Shown here in pieces: positions 1 through 8,520 of a stretch of 64,000 nucleotides of DNA. The notes under the pieces are model-generated. The model saw only the letters and a program-made list of their open reading frames with translations. It ran no database searches and had not been told where the DNA came from. A program made the translations under genes and the position numbers. Numbering within the stretch: the stretch's first letter is position 1; every line of letters begins with the position of its first letter. This stretch comes from Promicromonospora soli (lineage in GTDB: Bacteria > Actinomycetota > Actinomycetes > Actinomycetales > Cellulomonadaceae), in contig NZ_BNAS01000003.1 of the NCBI RefSeq assembly GCF_014653785.1, positions 386,117 through 450,116 of the forward strand, written 5' to 3'.

Positions 1-822
1 GTCCCGTCCGCCGTCCGCGACGCAGAACCCGGCGGGCACCGTCGTGAACTCGTCGCCGGGCGCCAGGCGCTCGGCGAACTGGTGGTACAGGTCGGTCGGG
101 CCGTACACACCGACGGTGACCGCGCCCTCGTTCTGAGTCGCCTCCCAGTGCCAGCCCGCGCTGGTCTCGACCTGCCAAGCGATCGAAGGCCCGTCATCGA
201 TCGCGAGGACGCCGGTGGGCAGGAACTCGCCGCTCGAGAAGGAGCCGTGGCTGGTCACCGCGAAGTTCCCGCGATTGCGCCGGCCGTGGAACTCCGGGTT
301 CACATTCGGCAGCAGCTCCGCGACAGGGCGCTGCTGCCAGCGCCCTTCGGCGAGCCATTCGCTCTCGCCCCAGAGCAGGTCGTGCGCCCCCTCCGGGACG
401 GACACCAGCCCGGAGCTCACGGAGAGGAGCATGAGATCGCTCGGGGTGCCGTTGCGAACGGTGTGCCGGATCTGGACTCCCGGCCCTGCCGCCCGGAAGA
501 CGCTGGTCACCTCGAGGCCGCTCGCCGGATCGTGCTGGCGAATCCGCAGCTCGTCGCCGAGCGCTTCGTGGCCGGTGTAGCGGAGCCGCAGCCCGGCCCC
601 CCAGAGCAGGAGGCTCTGGTTGTGGCGGGCGCGGTGCTCCCCGGCGGTGCTCACGTCGACGATCGCCGAGGGCGCGGCCACGGAGGCGGAGTCCGGGCCG
701 GTCGCCCAGTGGACGAGCCGGACGGGGTGGTCGTCGCCGTGGTCGAACCGCAGGTGCAGTCCGGGCTGGGCCCACTCGATGGCAGGTTCGCGGTCGCGGT
801 GCTGCGGCTCGGTAGACGTCAC
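1..822 (-). CDS. Alpha-galactosidase, GH36 family (3' end outside window)
   Basis: The frame is open from the window edge to a GTG at 822, giving 274 N-terminal codons. The protein looks like the N-terminal beta-sandwich of GH36 alpha-galactosidases: an early Leu-Arg-Tyr-Thr-Gly-His-Glu stretch, then a motif GPTDLYHQFAERLAPGDEF that closely resembles the end of this domain in the family. The catalytic barrel with its two aspartates would lie beyond position 1. The GTG is preceded by GGAG seven bases upstream, and the in-frame ATG further out hits a stop at once, so the start is well supported. No signal peptide is visible, so it is probably cytoplasmic and acts on imported galactosides. It is divergent from a LacI regulator with a 16-bp palindrome between them. 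Confidence 0.82.
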   Translation of the reverse strand, partial: MTSTEPQHRDREPAIEWAQPGLHLRFDHGDDHPVRLVHWATGPDSASVAAPSAIVDVSTAGEHRARHNQSLLLWGAGLRLRYTGHEALGDELRIRQHDPASGLEVTSVFRAAGPGVQIRHTVRNGTPSDLMLLSVSSGLVSVPEGAHDLLWGESEWLAEGRWQQRPVAELLPNVNPEFHGRRNRGNFAVTSHGSFSSGEFLPTGVLAIDDGPSIAWQVETSAGWHWEATQNEGAVTVGVYGPTDLYHQFAERLAPGDEFTTVPAGFCVADGGRD

Positions 823-856
823 TGTCTCACTCCATTGGGGAAAAGGCACGGGCGGT

Positions 857-872
857 CCGTGAACCTTCACGG
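857..872. promoter_or_regulatory. Candidate LacI operator between GH36 gene and lacI
   Basis: CCGTGAACCTTCACGG is a perfect 7-bp inverted repeat around two bases. It lies 35 bases before the GTG of the alpha-galactosidase gene and about 65 before the divergent regulator. Position and symmetry fit a LacI-family operator controlling both genes. Binding is inferred. Confidence 0.55.
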
Positions 873-937
873 TAGCGAATCGGGATGCGCACGGACAACC
901 GACGAGGCCGTCGATCGCGGGGTGTCATGATGTCGGC

Positions 938-1963
938 GTGGTGAAGATGAGCGATGTGGCACTCGAAGCCGGGGTCTCGAAGATGACGGTCTCGAATGTC
1001 ATCAACGGGCGGCCGGGGGCGAGCGATGACACGCGTGCCCGCGTGCTCGACGCCGTGGCCCGGCTGGGCTATCAGGTGAACGCGACCGCGCGGCAGCTGC
1101 GGGCCGGCCGCAGCGGCGCGATCGGTCTGCTGGTTCCTCACCTGGACGGGCCCTACTACTCGCACCTCGCGGCTCGCCTGGACACGTTGGCGCAGTCGCG
1201 GGGGTACCACGTGATCCTCGAGCGCACCGGCGCGAGCAGGGAGGGAGAGCTTGCTGCCATCTCCGCCGAGCGGGTGCAGCCCTACGACGGCGTCGTGTTC
1301 AGCCCGGTACAGGTCGACACGGCGGACGTGCGCCGTGCTGGTATCGAGGTCCCGGTCGTCCTGCTCGGCGAGCGGCGCCTGTCCGGCGAGTTCGACCACG
1401 TGATGATGGACAACGTCGGCGGTGCCGAGCTCGCGACGTCCTACATGCTCGAACGCGGCGCTCGGCGCATCGCCCTGATCGGTGGCCGCCGAGAGGACGG
1501 CGTCGACAGCATGGCGACGCTGCGCAGTCGCGGCTACCGCAAGGCGCACGCCGGGGCGGGCGTGCCGGTCGACGAGCGGCTCATCGTCGACGCGGCCTCG
1601 TACAACACGAAGGACGGCTATGAGGCCGTCATGCGGCTCCATCGCGACGGCGTCTCGTTCGACGGAGCTTTCGCCCTGACCGACGCGGCCGCGATGGGTG
1701 CCCTGCGCGCGCTGGCCGACGTCGGCCTGCGCGTCCCCGACGACGTCCAGGTGGTCGGCTTCGACAACGACGCGGAGAGTGAGTACCTCATCCCACGCCT
1801 GACCACCATGGACCCCGAAAACGACTTGATGGCCGAACGCATCATGGAGCTGCTCCTGCAGCGCCTCGAGACCGGTGCGCCCGCCGTCGGCGAGGTGGTG
1901 GAGGCGGTGATGTCGGCTCGGATCGTGGTGCGGGAGTCGACGCTCTCTCGCGTACGCGGTTAG
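938..1963 (+). CDS. LacI family transcriptional regulator
   Basis: A 341-residue one-domain-plus-sensor repressor. Residues about 4-50 form the LacI helix-turn-helix and hinge helix (MSDVALEAGVSKMTVSNVIN, then the hinge region with ATARQLRAGRSGAIG). The rest is a periplasmic-binding-protein-like sugar sensor, with the C-terminal motif VPDDVQVVGFDNDAESEYLIPRLTT in shortened form typical of the family. GTG codons at 938 and 941 and an ATG at 947 are all possible starts. The gene is divergent from a GH36 alpha-galactosidase, so a galactoside or its breakdown product is the likely inducer. The GH62 gene downstream carries a different operator sequence and is probably controlled by another LacI protein. 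Confidence 0.93.
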   Translation: MVKMSDVALEAGVSKMTVSNVINGRPGASDDTRARVLDAVARLGYQVNATARQLRAGRSGAIGLLVPHLDGPYYSHLAARLDTLAQSRGYHVILERTGASREGELAAISAERVQPYDGVVFSPVQVDTADVRRAGIEVPVVLLGERRLSGEFDHVMMDNVGGAELATSYMLERGARRIALIGGRREDGVDSMATLRSRGYRKAHAGAGVPVDERLIVDAASYNTKDGYEAVMRLHRDGVSFDGAFALTDAAAMGALRALADVGLRVPDDVQVVGFDNDAESEYLIPRLTTMDPENDLMAERIMELLLQRLETGAPAVGEVVEAVMSARIVVRESTLSRVRG

Positions 1964-2048
1964 TCGTCGATCGGGCACGGCTTCTCTTCCTTGATGTCGT
2001 CGCCGGCGCCGAGCACCCACGGGTGCGCGGCGCCGTGACGTCTCGGAC

Positions 2049-3539
2049 CTATCGCTGAAGCGTGAGCAGACCCGGCCGGTACGGCCACTGGCCGTACTCC
2101 CCGCCGGAGCTGGGGGAGCGACCCTGGTACAGGAGCTGCAGGTTGCAGGGGTCGATGGTCATGGTCTGGTCGGCGTTGGTGCGGATGAGCTCACCGTGGC
2201 TGATGTCGTTGGTCCAGGTGGCCCCGCTGTTGGCCTTGCCCGCGAACGGGTTGCTCTCCGTCGCGGCCTGCGGCGTCCATGAACCGGACAGGCTGGTCGC
2301 GGTGAACGAGCGGAAGTACCTGCCGTTGGCACCGATGGCCTCGACGATCATGAGGTACTTGTTCTGGTCCTTGAGCTTGTAGACCTGGGGGGCCTCGAAC
2401 AGGTTCCACCCGTTGTTCGTGGTGTCGCTCATGACGACGGTCGACGAGCTGCCGAAGCTGCCCGGGAAGTTGCCGATCGGCATGCTGGCCCGGTAGATGA
2501 ACCCGTTGTCCCCGGCGAAGAACAGGTACATGTTTGTGCCGTCACCGATGATCGTCTGGTCGATGGGACCGGTGCTGGAGCCGGAGATGGACCCGGTGAA
2601 GAGTGCGCTGGGTGACGACCAGCCGTTGGCATTCGTGGGGTCGTTCGACGTCCGGTAGAAGAAGGCGGCCCCCGGGCCCCACTGGTAGGTGAGCACCCAG
2701 ATGTTCTTCGGGGCGAAGTAGAAGAGCGACGGGGCCACGGTCGCGGACGACATCGTGTTCTGCGTGGCGGAGCCCATGTCGGACCAGTTGCTGAAGAGGC
2801 TGAAGTTCATCGAGCCCCACGAGTTTGTCGCGGCCCCGTTGTTGGTCGTCGCGTAGACGAGGTGCTGGCCGTTGTACGGCGCGGTGGTGAAGTCCTTGAG
2901 CGAGACCCAGCCAGCCTTCGGGTTCGCGAGGACGCCGGTGGACGTCCAGCGGTAGGTGGACGGCAGGTCGCACGTCCCGGACGGCGTCGAGTTGTTGATG
3001 AGCGAGGCGTCGTCGACGAAAAGACTGTCGGTACCTGCGGCCGTCTCCACGTAGAACGTGGCGGACGACAGGGTCCCGGTCCAGGACACGTTCGTGGTGC
3101 CGGTCAGCTGCGTCCAGCCGGAGGAGTTCACGGTCCCCTGCGCCAGGTTGACGTAGTTCGTCGTGCCGCCGGCGGTCACCTGCAACGTGACCCGGCCGGT
3201 CGGGGTCCCGCTCTGCGACCGCACCCACACGCTCGCCGTGTAGCTGTTGTTGTTCGTCAGCGCCGAGGTCACGGTCTGGGCCGGGCCGTTCCACGCCGCT
3301 GTGCGACCGGTCCGCGACAGCGCGCGGGACCCACCGTGGACCGGGCTCGTGACGGACGCCAGCGACCCGGCGCCGAAGGCCGACCAGCCGGTCGTGCCAT
3401 TCTCCATGTCGCCGTTGGTGAGCAGGTTGCTGCTCGCCGCTGCGGCAGGAGTGGTGACCTCGGACGGCAACCCTGCCGCCGAGACCAGCGCCAGGGTTGT
3501 GGCCAATCCCAGTGCGATACGTGCGATGGACTTCCTCAT
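2049..3539 (-). CDS. Secreted GH62 alpha-L-arabinofuranosidase with N-terminal carbohydrate-binding module
   Basis: 496 residues. Residues 1-35 are a Sec signal peptide (basic start, hydrophobic core, Ala-rich end). Residues about 38-182 resemble a CenC-like carbohydrate-binding module ([19 protein letters not shown] and a closing FVDDASL). From about 190 to the end is a GH62 catalytic domain, which removes arabinofuranose side chains from arabinoxylan. The expected catalytic acids are visible: Asp216 in LKDF, Asp327 in PIDQTIIGD and Glu382 in LFEAPQVY. The size fits a GH62 enzyme with one appended module. An operator-like palindrome lies about 120 bases upstream. It is single-gene, with no clear partner. 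Confidence 0.95.
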   Translation of the reverse strand: MRKSIARIALGLATTLALVSAAGLPSEVTTPAAAASSNLLTNGDMENGTTGWSAFGAGSLASVTSPVHGGSRALSRTGRTAAWNGPAQTVTSALTNNNSYTASVWVRSQSGTPTGRVTLQVTAGGTTNYVNLAQGTVNSSGWTQLTGTTNVSWTGTLSSATFYVETAAGTDSLFVDDASLINNSTPSGTCDLPSTYRWTSTGVLANPKAGWVSLKDFTTAPYNGQHLVYATTNNGAATNSWGSMNFSLFSNWSDMGSATQNTMSSATVAPSLFYFAPKNIWVLTYQWGPGAAFFYRTSNDPTNANGWSSPSALFTGSISGSSTGPIDQTIIGDGTNMYLFFAGDNGFIYRASMPIGNFPGSFGSSSTVVMSDTTNNGWNLFEAPQVYKLKDQNKYLMIVEAIGANGRYFRSFTATSLSGSWTPQAATESNPFAGKANSGATWTNDISHGELIRTNADQTMTIDPCNLQLLYQGRSPSSGGEYGQWPYRPGLLTLQR

Positions 3540-3777
3540 CCTTCGCTCCTGTTCCTGTCAGGGCGCAGCCTGCAACGGCTGTGCCTGGGCATGGTGAGAT
3601 GCCCTACCGGCGGCATGATCAGTGCCGCGGCCCATGGGAGCCGCCTGCCTGGAACCGGACTATGTGAGCGCTAACATCATTGTCGCGAACGGTTCTCGGC
3701 AGCGGTAGGTTTACCGTTACAGTAGCGATCTGTCGTGCCGCATACAAGACATCTCCGGCCAAAAGTCTCGCGCCGGC
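3540..3777. promoter_or_regulatory. GH62 upstream region with LacI-type operator at 3662-3677
   Basis: This gap holds the 5' region of the GH62 gene. At 3662-3677, ATGTGAGCGCTAACAT is an imperfect palindrome around GCGC. Its core (TGTTAGCGCTCACA on the minus strand) is close to the TGTTAGCGCTAACA type bound by many actinobacterial LacI regulators of plant-glycan genes. Further out, 3708-3719 holds a short GGTA..TACC repeat of unknown meaning. No gene is seen here. Confidence 0.5.
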
Positions 3778-4263
3778 TCAGTCGTCGACGGGGGCGGTCG
3801 GCGTGGGCCCAGCCGGGATCGGTTCCTCGAACACCAGCAGCGTGTGGGTGTTCACGATGCCCTTCATGCCCTGTATCTGGTCCAGGATCAGATGCCGCAG
3901 ATCGGCGTTGTCCCTTGCCCGAACGAGCAGGACGAGGTCGAACTCCCCGCCGACCAGCCCGATGTGCTCGACGCCCCGCAGGTTCCGGAGCTCCTCGCGA
4001 ACAGAGCGCCACTCCGCTTGTCTCATGTTGACCGTGACATAGGCCGACGTGCCCAGGCCGGCGAGCACCGGATCGATGTCCGCGCCGTAGCCGCGGATGA
4101 CGCCGCTGGACTCGAGTCGCTGCACTCGCGCATACGCGTTCGCTCTCGAGATGTGCAGCTTCTCGGCCAGCGATCTCATGGACATGCGGCCGTCCCGGCG
4201 CAGCTCGTCGATGATGCGCTGGTCGACGTCGTCGAGACCCCCGGCCACTTGTCTCGCGGCCAC
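3778..4263 (-). CDS. Lrp/AsnC family transcriptional regulator (divergent from 2-oxoacid dehydrogenase)
   Basis: About 161 residues. The N-terminal winged helix (GGLDDVDQRIIDELRRDGRMSMRSLAEKLHISRANAYARVQRL) and C-terminal ligand-binding RAM domain (HIGLVGGEFDLVLLVRARDNADLRHLILDQI) are complete. The GTG at 4263 is chosen because AGGAG lies seven bases before it. An ATG at 4290 would add nine residues but has no ribosome site. It is divergent from the E1alpha/E1beta/E2 operon, the arrangement of BkdR-type regulators that sense branched-chain amino or 2-oxo acids. Two inverted repeats in the intergenic region could be its binding sites. Role as activator of the dehydrogenase is inferred. Confidence 0.9.
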   Translation of the reverse strand: MAARQVAGGLDDVDQRIIDELRRDGRMSMRSLAEKLHISRANAYARVQRLESSGVIRGYGADIDPVLAGLGTSAYVTVNMRQAEWRSVREELRNLRGVEHIGLVGGEFDLVLLVRARDNADLRHLILDQIQGMKGIVNTHTLLVFEEPIPAGPTPTAPVDD

Positions 4264-4266
4264 GCC

Positions 4267-4286
4267 CCAACTCCTCTCTGAGTTGG
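4267..4286. promoter_or_regulatory. Inverted repeat at 5' end of the lrp-type gene
   Basis: CCAACTC and GAGTTGG flank six bases, a perfect 7-bp inverted repeat. It sits directly before the preferred GTG start. In the transcript the 3' arm overlaps the AGGAG ribosome site, so it could be an operator or an RNA hairpin masking translation. Both readings are inference. Confidence 0.4.
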
Positions 4287-4294
4287 ACATTTGG

Positions 4295-4309
4295 TTCGCA
4301 TTTGGCGAA
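4295..4309. promoter_or_regulatory. Candidate Lrp-type operator, bkd-like promoter region
   Basis: TTCGC-ATTTG-GCGAA is a perfect 5-bp inverted repeat with an AT-richer 5-bp centre, 15 bp in all, as seen for Lrp/AsnC dimers. It lies between the divergent regulator and E1alpha genes. Confidence 0.42.
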
Positions 4310-4379
4310 AAGTGCTGGACGGTTTCTCAGATCTTTACGATAAGTAGAATCCGAATGGAGCAGTGGCGAGTATATCTGT

Positions 4380-5489
4380 ATGAAGAGTGACGTAGATCGC
4401 ATGCTGCCGTCGCTGGAGCCGGTCATGCTTCTTGATCCGGACGGCCGTCCGACGGCCGCCGGCAAGGCTTCTCTTCCTGCGGGCGAGGAGCTTCTCCGTG
4501 GTCTGGCGGGGATGGTCGCTGCCCGCCGCTTCAACGAGCAGGCCTACGTGCTGGTCCGGCAGGGGCGCCTGGCCGTCTACCCCTCGTCCCACGGGCAGGA
4601 GGCCTGCCAGGTGGCCGCTGCGCAGGTGCTCGCGGACGACGACTGGCTCTTCCCGACGTATCGCGACACCGCTGCCGTGGTCGCCCGAGGTGTCGACCCG
4701 GTCGAGGCGCTCGGGCTGCTGAAGGGCGACTGGCACTCGGGGTACGACCCGTACGAGCGCCGTGTCGCGCCCCTGACGACACCGCTCGCCACGCAGCTGC
4801 CGCACGCCGTGGGCGTGGCACACGCGGCGCGGTTACGCGGGGAGAGCACCGTGGTGATGGCGATATGCGGCGACGGCGCCACGAGCGAGGGCGACTTCCA
4901 CGAAGCCCTCAATTTCGCGGCAGTCTTCCGGGCGCCGGTCGTCTTCTTCATCCAGAACAATCAGTACGCGATCTCGGTGCCACTGGCGCGGCAGTCGATA
5001 GCTCCGTCGCTGGCACACAAAGGCGTGGGCTACGGCATTCCCGGGGAGCAGGTCGACGGCAACGACCTGGCGGCGCTCCTGACCGTCCTTTCCGGGGCGG
5101 TCGAGCGCGCGCGAGCCGGCCAGGGACCCCAGCTCGTCGAGGCCCGCACCTACCGCATACAGGCCCACACCAATGCCGACGACGCGACCCGCTACCGCAC
5201 CGACGACGAGGTCACCGAATGGGTGGCCAAGGACCCGCTGGTACGGCTGGAGACCTACCTCCGCGCCGAGGGGATCCTGGACGATGCTCGCGCAGCCGCC
5301 TTCGCGGAGGCCGCCGAGGAGATCGCCCGCCGCACGCGTGACGGGCTCAACCGGGACGTCGAGCCGAACCCGGACGACCTGTTCCGCTTCGTCTACTCCC
5401 GGCCGACCTCCCAGCTCGTGGACCAGCTCGCCGTGGTCCACGACGAGATGAGCAGAGACGCGCTGAGCCGAGAGGAGGACAGGCGATGA
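4380..5489 (+). CDS. bkdA: 2-oxoacid dehydrogenase E1 component, alpha subunit
   Basis: 369 residues, the usual length of branched-chain/pyruvate-type E1 alpha chains. The thiamine diphosphate motif is present (GDGATSEGDFHEALNF, followed by NNQYAISVP), as is the HGQEACQ region near residue 78. With the beta subunit it decarboxylates a 2-oxo acid and passes the acyl group to the E2 lipoyl arm. No strong ribosome site precedes the ATG at 4380; a second ATG lies at 4401. It overlaps the beta gene by four bases. Substrate is not fixed by sequence: branched-chain oxo acids are the default, but the neighbouring paa genes make phenylpyruvate plausible. Confidence 0.9.
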   Translation: MKSDVDRMLPSLEPVMLLDPDGRPTAAGKASLPAGEELLRGLAGMVAARRFNEQAYVLVRQGRLAVYPSSHGQEACQVAAAQVLADDDWLFPTYRDTAAVVARGVDPVEALGLLKGDWHSGYDPYERRVAPLTTPLATQLPHAVGVAHAARLRGESTVVMAICGDGATSEGDFHEALNFAAVFRAPVVFFIQNNQYAISVPLARQSIAPSLAHKGVGYGIPGEQVDGNDLAALLTVLSGAVERARAGQGPQLVEARTYRIQAHTNADDATRYRTDDEVTEWVAKDPLVRLETYLRAEGILDDARAAAFAEAAEEIARRTRDGLNRDVEPNPDDLFRFVYSRPTSQLVDQLAVVHDEMSRDALSREEDRR

Positions 5490-6490
5490 CCAGCACAGCC
5501 GTTGAGCACGAGACGCTCAGCACGGCGCAGGCGATCAACCGCGCCCTGCGCGACGCGATGGCCGAGGACCCCACGGTGCTCGTGCTCGGCGAGGACGTCG
5601 GCCCGCTCGGCGGCGTCTTCCGGGTGACCGACGGGCTGACCGCGGAGTTCGGCGAGGACCGCTGCTTCGACACCCCGCTCGCCGAGGCCGGGATCGCCGG
5701 GTTCGCCACCGGTCTCGCCATGAACGGCATGCGTCCCGTGATCGAGATGCAGTTCGACGCCTTCGCCTACCCCGCCTTCGAGCAGGTCGTCAGCCACATC
5801 GCCAAGATGCGGAACCGGACCCGCGGACGCGTCGAGCTGCCCCTCGTCATCCGGATCCCATACGCCGGCGGTATCGGCGGGGTCGAGCACCACTGCGACT
5901 CGTCGGAGTCCTACTTCGCGCACACGCCCGGCCTGCACGTCGTCGCGCCGTCGAACCCCTCGGACGCCTATTCGCTCCTGCGCGAGGCGATCGCGTCGCC
6001 GGACCCGGTGGTCTTCCTCGAGCCGAAGAAGCTCTACTGGGCGAAGGGCGAGGTCGCCCTGGGCCGCGGTCGAGAGCCGGGCATCGGCAAGGCCGTCGTG
6101 CGCCGCCCGGGCACCGACGCCACCCTGATCGCCTACGGCCCGGCGGTGCCGGTCGCGCTCGAGGCCGCCGAGGAGGCCGCGCGCGGCGGGCGTAGCCTGC
6201 AGGTCGTCGACCTGCGCTCGATCGTGCCGTTCGACGATGGAGTCGTCTGCGCGGCCGTCGAGTCGACGGGTCGCGCCGTCGTCATCGCGGAGGCGGTCGG
6301 CTTCGCCAGCGTCGCCGCAGAGATCGCGGCCCGGGTGAGCGAGCGCTGCTTCCACTCGCTGTCGGCGCCGGTGCGGCGTGTCACCGGGTTCGACATCCCG
6401 TACCCGCCACCGAAGCTGGAGCACTTCCAGCTGCCGTCGGTCGACCGGATCCTCGACGCCGTCGACGACCTCCAGTGGGAGGACGCATGA
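5486..6490 (+). CDS. bkdB: 2-oxoacid dehydrogenase E1 component, beta subunit
   Basis: 334 residues matching E1 beta chains: the pyrimidine-binding domain (VLVLGEDVGPLGGVFRVTDGL, FDTPLAEAGIAGFATGLAMNG), the conserved GGVEHHCDSSESYFAHTPGL loop with the catalytic-site histidines, and the C-terminal transketolase-like domain ending FDIPYPPPKLEHFQLP. The ATG overlaps the stop of the alpha gene, indicating translational coupling. It forms the heterotetrameric E1 with the upstream product. The stop overlaps the E2 start as ATGA. Confidence 0.94.
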   Translation: MTSTAVEHETLSTAQAINRALRDAMAEDPTVLVLGEDVGPLGGVFRVTDGLTAEFGEDRCFDTPLAEAGIAGFATGLAMNGMRPVIEMQFDAFAYPAFEQVVSHIAKMRNRTRGRVELPLVIRIPYAGGIGGVEHHCDSSESYFAHTPGLHVVAPSNPSDAYSLLREAIASPDPVVFLEPKKLYWAKGEVALGRGREPGIGKAVVRRPGTDATLIAYGPAVPVALEAAEEAARGGRSLQVVDLRSIVPFDDGVVCAAVESTGRAVVIAEAVGFASVAAEIAARVSERCFHSLSAPVRRVTGFDIPYPPPKLEHFQLPSVDRILDAVDDLQWEDA

Positions 6491-7755
6491 CCAGCGCCGC
6501 GACCCAGCAGACCTTTCTCCTGCCCGACCTCGGCGAGGGGCTGACCGAGGCTGAGGTGGTGCAGTGGCTCGTCGCCGAGGGCGATCTCGTCGCCGCCGAC
6601 CAGCCGGTGGCGGAGGTCGAGACGGCGAAGTCGGTGGTCGAGGTGCCGAGCCCGTACTCCGGCCGGGTCCTGACCCTGCATGCCGCCGAGGGGGAGACCG
6701 TCGAGGTCGGCAAGCCGCTGATCACGATCGTCGCCGAGAGCGCTGGTGCGGCCGAGCCGGAGCCCGAGCAGGCCGGCTCGGGCAACGTGCTCATCGGTTA
6801 CGGCACGTCGGCACCCGGCGAGCCGGGCCGACGGCGGCCACGCGGGGCTCAGCCGGCGCCCGCTGCCGCCGCGCCGGACAACCGGCCGGTGAAGGTGATC
6901 TCGCCGATCGTGCGGCGGCTCGCCCAGGAGGCGGGTCTGGACCTGCGCGCGATCCGGCCCACCGGGACCGGCGGGGTCGTCACCAGGTCCGACGTGCAGA
7001 CCGCTCTCGAGAGCGCGCGCCCCGCCCCGGTCCCCGCCCCCGCCGCCGCTCCCGCCGCCGCTCCCGGCGAGCGACGCATCCCGCTCAACGGCTTCCGGAA
7101 GGCGGCGTCCGCGGTGCTGTCGCGGAGCCGCGCGGAGATCCCTGAGGCGACCGTCTGGGTCGACGTCGACGCCACGGCCCTCTGGGACCTGCGCGAGGCC
7201 GCCCGTACCGCCACCGACCCAGGGCCGGGCCTGCTCGCCTACCTCGCCCGGTTCGTCGTCGCCGGCCTCAAGGCGTACCCGGTGCTGAACTCGCAGCTCG
7301 ACGTCGAGCGTGACGAGATCGTCGTGCCCGATGTCGTCAACCTGGGCATTGCCGTCCAGGGCGAGCACGGGCTGGTCGTCCCGGCGGTGCTCGGTGCCGA
7401 CTCGATGACCACTGCCGGGCTCGATGCGGCCATCCGCGACCTCACCGCGCGCGCTCGCGTCGGCAAGGCGACGGCCGAGGAGCTCGCCGCGGGGACCTTC
7501 ACGCTGAACAACTACGGCAGTCTCGGGGTCGACGGCAGCGCGGCGATCATCAACCACCCGCAGGTCGCCATGATCGGCTTCGGCCGCATCATCGACCGGC
7601 CGTGGGTGGTCGACGGCCAGATCGTGGCGCGGAAGATCACGCAGATGTCCTTCGTCTTCGACCACCGGGTCTGCGACGGCGGCACGGCGGCGGGCTTCAT
7701 GCGTTCCGTCGCCGACGCCATCGAGAACCCCGCCTCAGCGATCGTGCGGCTCTGA
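6487..7755 (+). CDS. bkdC: 2-oxoacid dehydrogenase E2, dihydrolipoamide acyltransferase
   Basis: 422 residues from the ATG at 6487, which overlaps the E1 beta stop. Domains in order: one lipoyl domain (lipoylated Lys48 in ETAKSVVEVPSP), a linker, a peripheral-subunit-binding domain (VISPIVRRLAQEAGLDLRAIRPTG without the later residues), a Pro/Ala-rich linker at about 180-195, and the CAT acyltransferase domain with the active-site motif FDHRVCDGG. It transfers the acyl group to CoA. A single lipoyl domain is typical of branched-chain type E2. No E3 gene is in the window, so a shared lipoamide dehydrogenase must be encoded elsewhere. The 3' end overlaps the convergent paaG-like gene by 21 bases. 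Confidence 0.93.
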   Translation: MTSAATQQTFLLPDLGEGLTEAEVVQWLVAEGDLVAADQPVAEVETAKSVVEVPSPYSGRVLTLHAAEGETVEVGKPLITIVAESAGAAEPEPEQAGSGNVLIGYGTSAPGEPGRRRPRGAQPAPAAAAPDNRPVKVISPIVRRLAQEAGLDLRAIRPTGTGGVVTRSDVQTALESARPAPVPAPAAAPAAAPGERRIPLNGFRKAASAVLSRSRAEIPEATVWVDVDATALWDLREAARTATDPGPGLLAYLARFVVAGLKAYPVLNSQLDVERDEIVVPDVVNLGIAVQGEHGLVVPAVLGADSMTTAGLDAAIRDLTARARVGKATAEELAAGTFTLNNYGSLGVDGSAAIINHPQVAMIGFGRIIDRPWVVDGQIVARKITQMSFVFDHRVCDGGTAAGFMRSVADAIENPASAIVRL

Positions 7756-8520
7756 GCCCGTGAACCGCGGCGCGCGCTTCTCCTGGAAGGCGGCGAAGCC
7801 CTCGCGGTAGTCCTCCGTCAGGCACAGGTCCCCCTGCGCCTCGTTCTCGTGGGCCACGGAGGTCCAGAACGCGACACGTTCGTCGCGCAGCTCCGTCACG
7901 AGGCGCTTGGAGGCCAGAAAGGCGCCCGTCGCCCCGCGCGCGACCTTCTCGACGCGTGCCCGGGTGAAGGGAAGCAGCTTGTCCTTCGGCACGGCACGCG
8001 AGAACAGACCCGAGGCGACTGCCTCGGAACCGCTCATGAGCTCGGCCGTGTAGATGAGGTCGAGCGTGCGATGCGCGCCGAGGCGCTCGAAGAAGAGCGC
8101 ATGCCCGCCGGAGTCGAGCGTCGCTCCGAGGCCGGCGAACGGCGACCCGATCTTGGCATCGTCGGCCACGTACACGACGTCGGTGGCGATGAGCAGGCCG
8201 AGCCCGACTCCCAGGCACGCGCCCTGGGCCGCCGCGAACGTCGGCGCCGGGAAGGCGGCCATCCGCCGCAGGAGGGGAGTCACGCGGTCCCGGAGATAAC
8301 CGAGCGCGTCGTCCGTTGCCGGGTCGACCGCCGAGATGTCCCGGCCGGCGCAGAAGGCGCGCCCCTCTCCCCGCAGGAGCAGGGCCCGCGCACCGGCCGC
8401 TTCCGCCCGCTGGTAGGAGTCGTCCAGCTTCGCCAGCGCCACCTCGTCCAGCGCGTTGAGCTTGCCGGGAGCGTCGAGCACGACCTCCGCGATCCCGTCG
8501 TCGATGGTCAGCGTGATCAT
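7735..8520 (-). CDS. paaG: Enoyl-CoA hydratase/isomerase, PaaG-like
   Basis: 261-residue crotonase-fold protein, last gene of the paaABCDE operon, with its ATG overlapping the paaE stop. The oxyanion-hole loops are present (GRAFCAGRDIS and QGACLGVGLGLLIATD). The first hydratase glutamate (PE in hydratases) is replaced by Phe-Ala (IGSPFAGLG), and the second glutamate position carries Asp (RTLDLIYTAE). A further Asp lies in GATLDSGGH. That pattern fits the isomerase PaaG, which converts ring-1,2-epoxyphenylacetyl-CoA to the oxepin, rather than a simple hydratase. Assignment to PaaG rests on this and on gene order. Confidence 0.8.
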   Translation of the reverse strand: MITLTIDDGIAEVVLDAPGKLNALDEVALAKLDDSYQRAEAAGARALLLRGEGRAFCAGRDISAVDPATDDALGYLRDRVTPLLRRMAAFPAPTFAAAQGACLGVGLGLLIATDVVYVADDAKIGSPFAGLGATLDSGGHALFFERLGAHRTLDLIYTAELMSGSEAVASGLFSRAVPKDKLLPFTRARVEKVARGATGAFLASKRLVTELRDERVAFWTSVAHENEAQGDLCLTEDYREGFAAFQEKRAPRFTGSEPHDR

